DNA of 37,177 bases from positions 1 through 37,177 of the forward strand of contig MEDY01000308.1 of assembly GCA_001724265.1 (NCBI GenBank), in the 5' to 3' direction. The notes beneath the pieces were generated by a model. It did no database searches and was not told where the DNA came from. It saw only the letters and a program-made list of their open reading frames with translations. Shown piece by piece: positions 28,701 through 35,491 of the stretch. A program made the position numbers and the translations under genes. Source of the DNA: Rhizaria sp. SCN 62-66 (Eukaryota > Rhizaria, unplaced). Position 1 is the first letter of the stretch, and each line of letters starts with the position of its first letter.

Positions 28701-29997
28701 GTCAGACAGCACCTTCGTGGCCACGGGCTGCATGGACGGACAGGTGCGCGTGTTCGCCACGAACGAGTTCCGCAACGCGCCGCTCGTGGGCGCCAGCGGG
28801 AGCTTCGTGCACGCGCACTACGCGCCGCCCGTGACCGACACGGACCCGGCCGCGGGCGCGACGCCCGTCACCAGCCTCGCCGTCGGCTCCCGCACCCCGC
28901 TGCTCATCTCGGGCGGCGCCGACGGCTCCGTGGCCGTGGCCGCCGTCGCGGACGGGGCGTGTCGCGCCGTGGCGCGGCTGCAGACGGTCTACACGGCCGA
29001 CGCCGGCGCGGCGCCCGTGGTCGCGGTGGAGCATATGCCGTCAGTCAGTGCGTCGCTGGTGCTCGCGGCGTCGTCAACCGGCATCGTGCACGGCTGGGAC
29101 CTGCGCTCCGGCACGGCGGCCTTCACCGTTGGGGGCGACCCGTCGTGGGGCGCGTTATCCGCCATGGCCACCGGTCCCGGGCCGCACGCGCTCATCACCG
29201 GCTCGCACACGGGCCACATCGGCGTCTTCGACCTCAGGTTCCGCGTGCCCGTCGCGCTCTGGTCGCTGCCGCAGCGCAATCGCGTGCGCTGCCTCTACAC
29301 CGAGAACGCCGTCACGCTGCTGCCGACGCAGAACGGCCACGCGCTGCACTCGGCCGACAGCCCGCTGCTCGCGGTTGGCGCGGACGGCGCGGACGAGCTG
29401 TGCCTGTTCGACGTGCTGTCAGGCCAACTGCGCACCACCTTCCGCTCAGGCGCGGTCGCGGCGGGCGCGGCGCCGGTCACCAGCGCCGTCGCCGACGCCG
29501 CGCGCTGGCAGTGGGGCGCATACACAGCGGCGCTGCGCCCCGAGCACGCGCGGCTGTCCCGCCCGCTGTCGCTGCTGACGACGGCGAGCGCGACGGCGGC
29601 CGTGATCGCGGCCGCGCTCGAGGCTCAGGTCGTGGAGCCGTCGCGTCCGGCCTTCGTGTCGGGCTTCCTCTACTGCCCGGGCTCGCACGTCATCACCGCC
29701 GGCTCTGACCGCTGCGTGCGGCTGTGGAACCTCGCGGAGCCGATGGCGTCGTACCGCATCTGCAGCGGCACTATGCCGGGCCGCCTCGCCTTCTCCGCCT
29801 CGGTCGAGCACACCGAGACGCACTCGTTCGCCGCGCTCCAGGAGCTCGCGGAGGAGTCCGATAACGGCGCCGGTGGCAGCGGCGGCGTCAGGCATGTCAC
29901 GGCGCATACTAACGCCATCTCGCACCTGCGCGCGGTCGAGTTCCCCACGAAGTGCCTCGTCACTGCGGCGAACAAGCACGTCAAGGTTTGGGCTTAA
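22759..29997 (+). CDS. VPS15: VPS15 / PIK3R4-type regulatory subunit of class III PI3-kinase
   Basis: This is 2,412 residues with no intron. The order is that of VPS15: N-myristoylation signal MGNAMAPG, kinase-like domain (about 85-550), HEAT-repeat solenoid (about 720-1260), and a C-terminal WD40 propeller (about 1955-2412, ending NKHVKVWA). Diagnostic strings are AVKVFVKP (K98), CHGYLSADNVMVSSWGSVFV (193 onward; N200), DFA (213-215) and APERL (244-248). VPS15 anchors VPS34 and VPS30/Beclin on endosomal membranes to make PI3P for vacuolar sorting and autophagy. Yeast and human proteins are about 1,360-1,450 residues; the excess here is Ala-rich insertions, mainly residues about 1260-1950. 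The usual HGD aspartate is Tyr195, so the domain is probably a pseudokinase. A Cys/His-rich insert sits near residues 392-432. The gene runs tail-to-tail with VPS16. Confidence 0.95.
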   Translation: MGNAMAPGQAPVGRDTLSQLLAAVPWCVPKFDMLSKARSTGRVIKTVPCFTTPANKTDAENYAASLSEGGFAPRLGVLQGPNPASAHLYSASSTVAVKVFVKPADTPFSAAAHIASLNELNTALASLALPTVAPWQVLSEDSRAVIAVRQWFPQTLADWASARVTPRRRTGQVWVLYQLLQTLSQLHQVGVCHGYLSADNVMVSSWGSVFVTDFALWKPATVPTSHPIDCHWYFGGDATRCALAPERLTSPPAASPAAAAAAAAAAAPRSPGPSRWWSQPWCAALLGAEPVPCLVREALAGLLASAAPAGSVVPPPATLNSSSNNNNNIANNATAAEATVLSDGAPSRADLYAAEALAGGYPAAVVAASFFEAMYRLAGTAPPGMPTKFASRCGCGHKHAQTAATADNDDSNDSCPCRAPGPGAASGCGHPDCVPVPAQVPSQPPAPTVLGGSDGRVQPAMDIFSLGCVWLEAASAGRAVVSLPTVVRYLADPAALAPLLARVQWPVARAVAAHMLQRDPSLRLSAQQYLVMLTQLRMFPAALLPVSHFFSGLSLAGAHASPEAKIGILSRFHRTLLARILAPPAPALASNGGTSTTAQQQSQQKQQQQQQTVPEQGVAASSPAGPDDNADPEATSGLTSEDPYVRLPVVAAAMRAAAAAASNPNANADSLATAVVPAVTTAESATPATTAVVAATTTVAAAAAAASAASSDTAPQGAATGRVVNAVELLLDLALSFLPHVGSAVARAAALQVISALAPHADTDYVLFTVVPALLQLIDAAAGPRPGSTPPPTATAAAPLSAQSLAHAISALVAVIAPLHSAPSRAHRSALPHLMALAIAALSVDALDCARALSPGAASSTSAAGSSAGAGGAGPGGARRAALVECAAVRALAPLAETARRLLEVAADSARAEAVHVAQRAEQRGLLLTRTGAAISVAEAECVRAEADAAAPGYGLGLGLGLPYAANAGAAPPGGGAHAAGVAVAVVRTRAGDAVASAPSAWLAEELAALQLALARSEQFVADAVGTAVNGWLSTGSGLAQALLLRDAGRLAPLLGTRRLMEQVLPHVVPVFAAPDARVRAALFDALPALCLPLGRAVACSFVLPGADAGLTDPFETVVVAALRALLALTAAGALEPQMMFHFARGAARLLTQPSATVRAGALALVVTAAAAAGPARALQHLAPEVRPMLLLPHGDDDWDGEEEKDGATGTEPDPRTLEACLLMPLLTRADLVPLLRPPLTQQQWDGLVAQASAAGERAQQQQGPAGGERVPGALAVAGGSRVYARALSRLAMRVASSEHSCGSARPPATAAVPTVALTAAGPLALALTAGAGAGTAVGLGGSLPAVGPAAAAGAWDPPLPPLVLAPAVALALAPLLAPAQVRGAAAALPVACIDSDENHCNASACAANAADSSVAVVPEVAGADEPVLAPVAVPSWLPHYLFADAAPGVTLYAVDTGATDLAPALARGAGPLPAAETEGATGTPYMGANAATAAAVSATAGAAYAGAIAAADRALAANTTASGANATNADDAMKRAQTLLAAAGEHARSAKELTVLAATAVAACSANVATVAAVEASAGGADAPAVGSGGAGAGSGAGAGLSDRSAASAAAAGLVTVHAGPGGSGVPADLLVHARRLYAATAAAAVKTAPTAAAAGGSAAAAATARALTTETLSRALALGDPVALVVAAARGLGASGLRGAELRDRVRALLCAAPRLVRSHVLYQGAFADADAAALLNGTAGGAAGDASAQQAQAQALASVSKMSDGTARAQALTATVASMASQTPAQRQGGGGGGGADGGGSGGGGAAAGGAGVSTVRSIDLLVESAAMTPRVRVIARSDLPEHVPRALRLPAPLPEAAARLPRALAPLNTSTSCSFYRNTSAASQPPLNGLVAPSASVPVTVSATASAAASALDDGLLGGDDGAVALNTGAAVPAASRAPLVWEARRARGDPTDWLPRGALLTSFRDHGARITGLAVASDSTFVATGCMDGQVRVFATNEFRNAPLVGASGSFVHAHYAPPVTDTDPAAGATPVTSLAVGSRTPLLISGGADGSVAVAAVADGACRAVARLQTVYTADAGAAPVVAVEHMPSVSASLVLAASSTGIVHGWDLRSGTAAFTVGGDPSWGALSAMATGPGPHALITGSHTGHIGVFDLRFRVPVALWSLPQRNRVRCLYTENAVTLLPTQNGHALHSADSPLLAVGADGADELCLFDVLSGQLRTTFRSGAVAAGAAPVTSAVADAARWQWGAYTAALRPEHARLSRPLSLLTTASATAAVIAAALEAQVVEPSRPAFVSGFLYCPGSHVITAGSDRCVRLWNLAEPMASYRICSGTMPGRLAFSASVEHTETHSFAALQELAEESDNGAGGSGGVRHVTAHTNAISHLRAVEFPTKCLVTAANKHVKVWA

Positions 29998-30272
29998 TAA
30001 GTTTGCCGAAGAAAGATTTTATTTAGACTTTTAACATCAGGAAATACATTTGATCAGTATGATTATTAATTCATACACGTGAAAAAATGAATTTTAAAGA
30101 GGATATTTGAATGCTATATTCTGTATAGAAACTATTGTAATGCGCACCAGGATGGCTTCAGCCCGCAATTTGTTAAATCATTGGCCCATTATTCACAAGA
30201 TACAAACAATGAGAAGATTCAATCACCCATCAGCTTCAGCAGGCAGTGATTTTGGTTACTTGCTCAACCACG
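29998..30272. other. Convergent 3' intergenic region between VPS15 and VPS16
   Basis: This is 275 bp of AT-rich DNA. VPS15 ends with TAATAA (two stops in tandem). TTTATT at about 30018-30023 reads AATAAA on the minus strand and could serve VPS16, 250 nt beyond its stop. Confidence 0.55.
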
Positions 30273-32963
30273 TCACTTGCCACCGACCTGCGATATCATT
30301 TTGTCAATGGCCTGCATTAACGGCTGGTTCCTGCAGCGCGCGCGAATGATCGACAGCGCCTCGGCGTCACGCTCCTTGAACGCGATGTCCGCGGCCTCCT
30401 TCCAGCGTTGAATGTTGCACAGCCACTCAATCTGCTCGTGCGGCTCCGGAAGCATCTGGATGTACTGCACCGCCTCGTGCGGCGCGTTGTTATCGATACA
30501 CGCCTCGATAAACGGAGTGAAGCCGATCGGTGGCGCGCGCTTGTTCGCGACAAGCTTGGCCAACGAGCCCCAGTGGCCGCGGCGCGCAAGCGTCTTGACC
30601 TCAATGTGCCAGAACCGGCGGTCGGGAACCTTGTAGTCCTGCTTGACCTTGAGCGCGCGGTCGCGCTGCGAGTCGGCCAGGAGCGCCTCGATCACGTCGG
30701 ACACGGACATGTCCACGAACTCAGGGCCGAGCGCGCGCTCGTCGTCGAGCAGACGCTTCTCGTCCTCGAGCAGCTGCGCAGGAAGCGGGTTCTGCGCGGC
30801 GTCGCGCTTGTAGAGCTCGAGCGCGTTCTTGAGCTTTTCCTGCCGCTTGCTGAGCGTGTTGCCCTCGTACGCCTGGATGACGGCGATGTTGCCGGCCTCG
30901 ACCGGCATCGCCTGCATGTAGTAGTAGTTCTTCAGCATCTCGAGGTCGTACTTGCGGCAGTGCGCGACAAAGAGGTTGCGCGCTAAAGGCTTGTCAGCGA
31001 GCATTTGAATCAAGTCCTTGAGCGCAAGCGTGTTCTTAAGCTGCATAAGCACTGACACAATAAGGTCCGTGTCACCGCTCTGCACGGCCTTGGCAAGCGC
31101 AACGTCGTCCTCGCGGATCGCCAGCAGCAGCGGCACCTGGTCCGAGGCGCGCGGCTCGAACTCGAGCAGCGCAGCCGCCAGCTGCCGCCGCATGAGCTTG
31201 CTCGCCGCGAGCGCCACCGGGCCGTACGAGAGGCCGGGGCAGAGCGCGAACTTAGAGACGATGGCGGCGGCGAGGTCGGCGTCGCGCACGATCGACGGCG
31301 CGGCGGCGATCTTGGCCTTGGCCCAGTGCACCAGCACGCGCGCCGGCGAAGCGCGCATGTACTGCGAGACGCGGAAGGCGAGCAAGTGCTGGTGCTGCGC
31401 CACGAGGCGGTCGACGAGGCGGTCGACGCCGAGCGTCTCGTACTGCTCCGAGGTCAGCGCCATGCCCGCCGCGGCCGTGCGCACGCTGTTGATAACGCGG
31501 AGCGCACGGCATGTGTCGACGACTCTGTCGACGGCGACAGCGTCCTCGCCCGCGTCGTCATCGCCCAGGTCGTCGATGCCCGAGCAGGAGAGACGGCCGA
31601 AGCTAGCGGCGGCCAGCAACTGCGTCTGCGTCGCCGGGTTCAGCTCGTGCAGCGCGGCGTCCAAGCACGTCGTGACAGCCTCGGGCAGCGTGTTGTGCAG
31701 AATAAGATCTCGCACCACGTCGTCGGCCTGCGCGCTGCCGTTGTCGAACGCGGCCTTAGCCTCGAACAGCAGCGCGGAGGGCGCCGTGTCCGACTGCGGC
31801 GCGCTGGGCTGGCGAGCGGCGAGTGTGAGCACCACCGAGTCGGGCACGCGCTGGACGAACTCGCACGCGGACTCGGACACGACGCGGAGGCCATCGCACT
31901 CGCTGGCAAGCACGAGCGGGGATGAGAATGTGTAGGAGACGAATGTCTCGCGCGGGCCGGCTAGCAGCACGAGCGAGCGCGGCTGGTCCCAGAAGAGCGC
32001 GGGCACGTCGTTACCGCACCACAGCATCTTCGCGGGGGGCTTCTGCGCCATGGTGTTAAAGCGGAACATGAGCCCGCGCACGGCGCCAGAGCCCGGGATG
32101 AGGGAGATGACCTCGACGGTGCCGCCAGCGAAGAGGGCCAGCGAGGACCCGTGGGGAGATACGCACAGGTGCGTCACCTTGAGGGCCTCGCGCTTGCCGT
32201 CGCCGCCCGCAGCCGCGTTGGGAACGCTGGAGATGTCGAACTCGACGACCTGGCGCTGAGGCTGCGGCTGGTTGGCGTCGACGGTGACGACGGAGCCGCG
32301 CGCGGTGCCCAGGAACACGACGGGGAGCTTGGTGTTGACGGCCCCGGGGCGCGAGCTGGCCGATGACAGCACGGCGGGCGGGATCACAGCCATCGACGTC
32401 GCCGCGGCCTTGAGCGCGGGGTCCGGCAGGCGGGTCACCACGGGGTCGGTGAACGACGTCACGCACTCGAGGATGCCGCGCGTGCCAGAGCGGACGACGA
32501 GGCCGTTGCCGAATATGCAGACCTCGGCGACGCCTTCAGTGCGGCAGGCCTCGCCGAGGCGGAACTCGTCCGTCTTGGCGCCGTGGATCGAATAGAGCAG
32601 GACGAGCCCGTCGTCGAGCACGCAGACGAGGCGCTCGTCGTCGCTCCACCCGACGGCGACGAGTCCGCGGTGCGGCCACAGGAACTGGGAGAGCAGCTGT
32701 CCAGAGGAGGAAAACACGCGCATACGCGTCTCACCAAGGCCCATGCGCACGGACTGGACAAGACGGTCGTCGCGGATCAGCGCGATAGGTCCACCCAAAG
32801 GTGCGGCAGCGACGAAGCTGCCGTCAAGGGAGAACTCGCCGACCTGCAGACCGGGTACGGTTTGCGGCCAGGTCGTTGGGAAGACGGGGTATTTGCGGTA
32901 GTAGTGGTCACCGAAACGGTCCCAGTCGGCAGCAGCCGCGGAAACGGATGCCTTGGTTGCCAT
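30273..32963 (-). CDS. VPS16: VPS16, core subunit of HOPS/CORVET tethering complexes
   Basis: The ATG at 32963-32961 gives 896 residues, close to the 800-840 usual for the family, with no intron. The N-terminus (DWDRFGDHYYRKYPVF) and RVFSSSGQLL...FLWPHRGLVAVGWSDDERLV are the hallmark start of the VPS16 beta-propeller. The propeller runs to about residue 430. The C-terminal half is the VPS16_C alpha-solenoid, with ARNLFVAHCRKYDLEMLKNY, PDRRFWHIEVKTLARRGHW and VQYIQMLPEPHEQIEWL. In yeast and animals this solenoid binds the SM protein VPS33, and the complexes tether late endosomes and vacuoles before SNARE fusion. It is much less swollen with low-complexity sequence than its neighbours. It is head-to-head with the UBL-NZF gene and tail-to-tail with VPS15. 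The assignment is firm. Confidence 0.96.
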   Translation of the reverse strand: MATKASVSAAAADWDRFGDHYYRKYPVFPTTWPQTVPGLQVGEFSLDGSFVAAAPLGGPIALIRDDRLVQSVRMGLGETRMRVFSSSGQLLSQFLWPHRGLVAVGWSDDERLVCVLDDGLVLLYSIHGAKTDEFRLGEACRTEGVAEVCIFGNGLVVRSGTRGILECVTSFTDPVVTRLPDPALKAAATSMAVIPPAVLSSASSRPGAVNTKLPVVFLGTARGSVVTVDANQPQPQRQVVEFDISSVPNAAAGGDGKREALKVTHLCVSPHGSSLALFAGGTVEVISLIPGSGAVRGLMFRFNTMAQKPPAKMLWCGNDVPALFWDQPRSLVLLAGPRETFVSYTFSSPLVLASECDGLRVVSESACEFVQRVPDSVVLTLAARQPSAPQSDTAPSALLFEAKAAFDNGSAQADDVVRDLILHNTLPEAVTTCLDAALHELNPATQTQLLAAASFGRLSCSGIDDLGDDDAGEDAVAVDRVVDTCRALRVINSVRTAAAGMALTSEQYETLGVDRLVDRLVAQHQHLLAFRVSQYMRASPARVLVHWAKAKIAAAPSIVRDADLAAAIVSKFALCPGLSYGPVALAASKLMRRQLAAALLEFEPRASDQVPLLLAIREDDVALAKAVQSGDTDLIVSVLMQLKNTLALKDLIQMLADKPLARNLFVAHCRKYDLEMLKNYYYMQAMPVEAGNIAVIQAYEGNTLSKRQEKLKNALELYKRDAAQNPLPAQLLEDEKRLLDDERALGPEFVDMSVSDVIEALLADSQRDRALKVKQDYKVPDRRFWHIEVKTLARRGHWGSLAKLVANKRAPPIGFTPFIEACIDNNAPHEAVQYIQMLPEPHEQIEWLCNIQRWKEAADIAFKERDAEALSIIRARCRNQPLMQAIDKMISQVGGK

Positions 32964-33555
32964 GAGCCCAAGACGTAGGAGGATTACGGAAGAGAAGGGT
33001 GCGCTGCTTTGTTGGTTGAGACAGACGACGACGGAGTCAGAGTTGTAGAGACGTGTCTAGGAGGGGGATTCTTTAGGGCGCAGTAAGGGGTAGTGAAGTG
33101 ATGAAGTAATATTTGATAGAAACTTATTGGTTATCATCGGGCACAGTAAAATCTACGCAGAACAACGGACTCTAAGCGCACCTATCTCGTTCCTCGTGAT
33201 CGTCGAATCGCCCTCTTTTCGCAGAGCACGAATCCCGACTTTTTGCGAACCGAAGGCTAACAACAATCAAGACAAAAAGACCACCACAAATGATTGTCCC
33301 CTATCTTTCAACCTCATACATGGGCTAGAATAGTCGTCGTTCGGCTTTATTTTGCCACTTTCAGAATCCAAGAGGCCGAGTCTCTATGCCCACACAATTT
33401 GAGATCATTTCTTGTTGTTAGTGCCACTTTCCAACCTTTCTATCAAGGCCTGCCGCAAACCACAAATATCCTTCGCTCACTTCAAACCTTCCTTTCCCCC
33501 TGCGACCGACACCTGCTGGGACTCCCTTTTGTTTCTTGTATGCCTCTACAGCCGG
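32964..33555. promoter_or_regulatory. Divergent promoter region, VPS16 and UBL-NZF genes
   Basis: This is 592 bp between two head-to-head starts. The half near the plus-strand gene is rich in T/C (for example CCTTCCTTTCCCCC), as in a leader. A TTGTATGCCTCTACAG stretch just before the ATG resembles an acceptor, so a leader intron is possible. It also contains an out-of-frame upstream ATG (33540). I see no RNA gene. Confidence 0.55.
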
Positions 33556-34623
33556 ATGTCGAGTGACCTCACAATTACCGTCAAGACGCTGTCTCTGGCA
33601 TCCCACAGCGTCACCGTCCCGCGCACGATGACTCTGTCCGCCTTTAAGGCCCACCTCACGGCCACCCTGTGCGCCCCCGCCAGTGAGGCCACGCCTGAAG
33701 ATGCGCTGGCTTTCGACACCTCCGTTGCCGACGAAGTTATCGGCGTTGTCTACAACGGCTCCGTGCTCACCGACGCGAACGCCACGCTCGAGAGCATTGG
33801 CATCACCAGCGGTGACCACGTTGTCATCACAACCGCAGTCAACATCGCCCCTACTCCCCCCGCGACCGCGACCGCGTCCGCGTCAGCCGCCAACGACCCC
33901 GTCAAGCGTGTGCTCTTTGCCGGCGACGCTGCCCCCGCCCCTGCTGCCACCGCGTCATCGCCATCGTCCTCGTCGTCGTCGTCGCAGCCCTCGCGCACGT
34001 GGACGTGCGACGTGTGCACCTACGTCAACCTTATCTCTGCCGAGCAGTGCGAGATGTGCGACTCCTCCGTGCCGGTTGACGCCCCCGCCCTCTCCGCGCC
34101 CGGCGCCGCGGCCACTGCGTCCGCGATCGCCGCCGCGACGGCGGACACGCTGGCTGAGCTCCAGGCCGACGACGACGCCACCGCCTGCGCCTCCGGCTCC
34201 GCAGCCTCCGCTGCGCTCATCGACGTGCGCGCACTGCTCGAGCTCGCCAAGGACGACGCCGACGTGCGCATTGCGCTCGTGACTGCGCTCGGCCTCGGCG
34301 GCGATGGAGTCGACGGCAGCGACGTCACGCACGGCGCGCTCACCGCCGCTGTCGTCGACGCCGCCACGCAGGCGCTGCAGGCCGCGCGCGCGACGCCCGA
34401 CTCGGAGCTCGACGACGCGGCCGCCACTGCAGGCGCGGACCTGACCACGCTCAAGGGCAAGATCGCGTTCCTCACCTCGGCGACCGCGGCCGAGGTCGCG
34501 GGCATCGCAGTCAAGGACGCCGCCGTCAAGGTGCAGTTGGCGCGCGCGCTGGGCATCGCGCCCGCGGCGGCCGACGCCGAGACCGTGGCCAAGCTGCTCG
34601 AGCAGGAGGCCGCCGCGGAGTGA
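33556..34623 (+). CDS. Ubiquitin-like domain plus NZF (RanBP2-type) zinc-finger protein
   Basis: This is 355 residues starting at MSSDLTITVK; upstream in-frame sequence has no ATG. Residues about 4-93 read as a ubiquitin-like fold: an alternating beta start (LTITVKTLSLASHSVTVP), a TLSAFKAHL helix, YNGSVLTDANATLESIGI, then GDHVVITT. Residues 149-168 are a textbook NZF finger, W-x-C-x2-C-x10-C-x2-C, with C151, C154, C165 and C168. The ubiquitin-contact residues of the NPL4 type are present (Thr155-Tyr156 and Met167), so ubiquitin binding is likely. Residues about 215-355 are Ala-rich predicted helices without recognised family, possibly a small helical bundle. A ubiquitin-shuttle or adaptor role is inferred from the domains. 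I cannot name an orthologue. Confidence 0.85.
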   Translation: MSSDLTITVKTLSLASHSVTVPRTMTLSAFKAHLTATLCAPASEATPEDALAFDTSVADEVIGVVYNGSVLTDANATLESIGITSGDHVVITTAVNIAPTPPATATASASAANDPVKRVLFAGDAAPAPAATASSPSSSSSSSQPSRTWTCDVCTYVNLISAEQCEMCDSSVPVDAPALSAPGAAATASAIAAATADTLAELQADDDATACASGSAASAALIDVRALLELAKDDADVRIALVTALGLGGDGVDGSDVTHGALTAAVVDAATQALQAARATPDSELDDAAATAGADLTTLKGKIAFLTSATAAEVAGIAVKDAAVKVQLARALGIAPAAADAETVAKLLEQEAAAE

Positions 34624-34650
34624 GTGCGAGTACCGGTGAGTGCGAGTACC
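34620..34650 (+). repeat. 15-nt direct repeat across the UBL-NZF stop codon
   Basis: Two exact copies of GTGAGTGCGAGTACC, one base apart, begin at the stop codon. A further short duplication (GGTGACAGA, twice) follows at about 34672-34698. Confidence 0.85.
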
Positions 34651-35491
34651 AGTGCGCGCTGGACGATGACACGGTGACAGATGACAGGACGGTGACAGAC
34701 CGAGTGTCGCTGTATTGGTCTCGTTGCACACGTTAAAGTTGCTACCTCAACAGGTTGACACACGCTTGGTGGCTGGACGAGTTTGTACGATGCGTTAGCG
34801 TGGGCTGATATGCATGAGTTCCGAATCAGTTGAAAGCAAGGTCCGTTCGGGCCGATAGATGCTTCTCCGAGTGGGAGACTGCACTTTGCTGTGATATAAT
34901 ACGCCTAGTTATCACTTTTTCAACTCTATCAAGTGTCACATAGAACCTACTATATCAAATCTGTTCAATTTTAGTTATTTGTACGATTATTTACTGATTT
35001 TCAGCGTTCACTGGCACCTACAGAACAAACTTTGCCGTTCAGATATTCGAATGCGATTAGAAAGTATGACAGAAAATACATACATGTGTATGGGACAATG
35101 AAAAATAGTAACATAAAAGAGAGACATTAGACACACATTAGTAATACACATCACAGTGGTTTTGGTTACTGTGGCCTATGACGTGTTAGCTCTGAAGTAC
35201 GCAGAGAGCACATTTTGGTTTGGTTTGGTTTGAAAATATACACTGTGACCATGGGTCATAAGGATGACAAAAACAGATCAATAAGAGATTGCACATATGA
35301 TTTCGCCTAGAAACATATAAACGCAAAAATAAATGAAAATGTACATAAGAACAAGTCTTTCATCAGATCAGGACTTGTACGCGTAACAACAAAAGTAATA
35401 TGAGCTCACGTGAACAAACTACAACAAAACCAAAAACTAGTCTAAAACAAACGCATTTCTGTTGCTCATCAGACAGAAAAATATCATGTTC
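34624..35491. other. Convergent intergenic region, right end
   Basis: This is 868 bp, AT-rich after the first 150 bases, between the 3' ends of the UBL-NZF gene and the rightmost gene. Apart from short repeats I see no open frame of interest, no tRNA and no clear poly(A) signal near the UBL-NZF stop. Confidence 0.6.
35213..35232 (+). repeat. (TTTGG)n short tandem repeat
   Basis: Nearly four units of TTTGG lie in the AT-rich 3' intergenic region. It is probably a simple microsatellite. Confidence 0.8.

Noticed and set aside
34624-35491. tRNA or other RNA gene in AT-rich intergenic DNA
   Set aside because: I looked by eye in all gaps for a T-arm-like GGTTCRA box with a matching acceptor stem and saw none. 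A covariance-model scan would be decisive.
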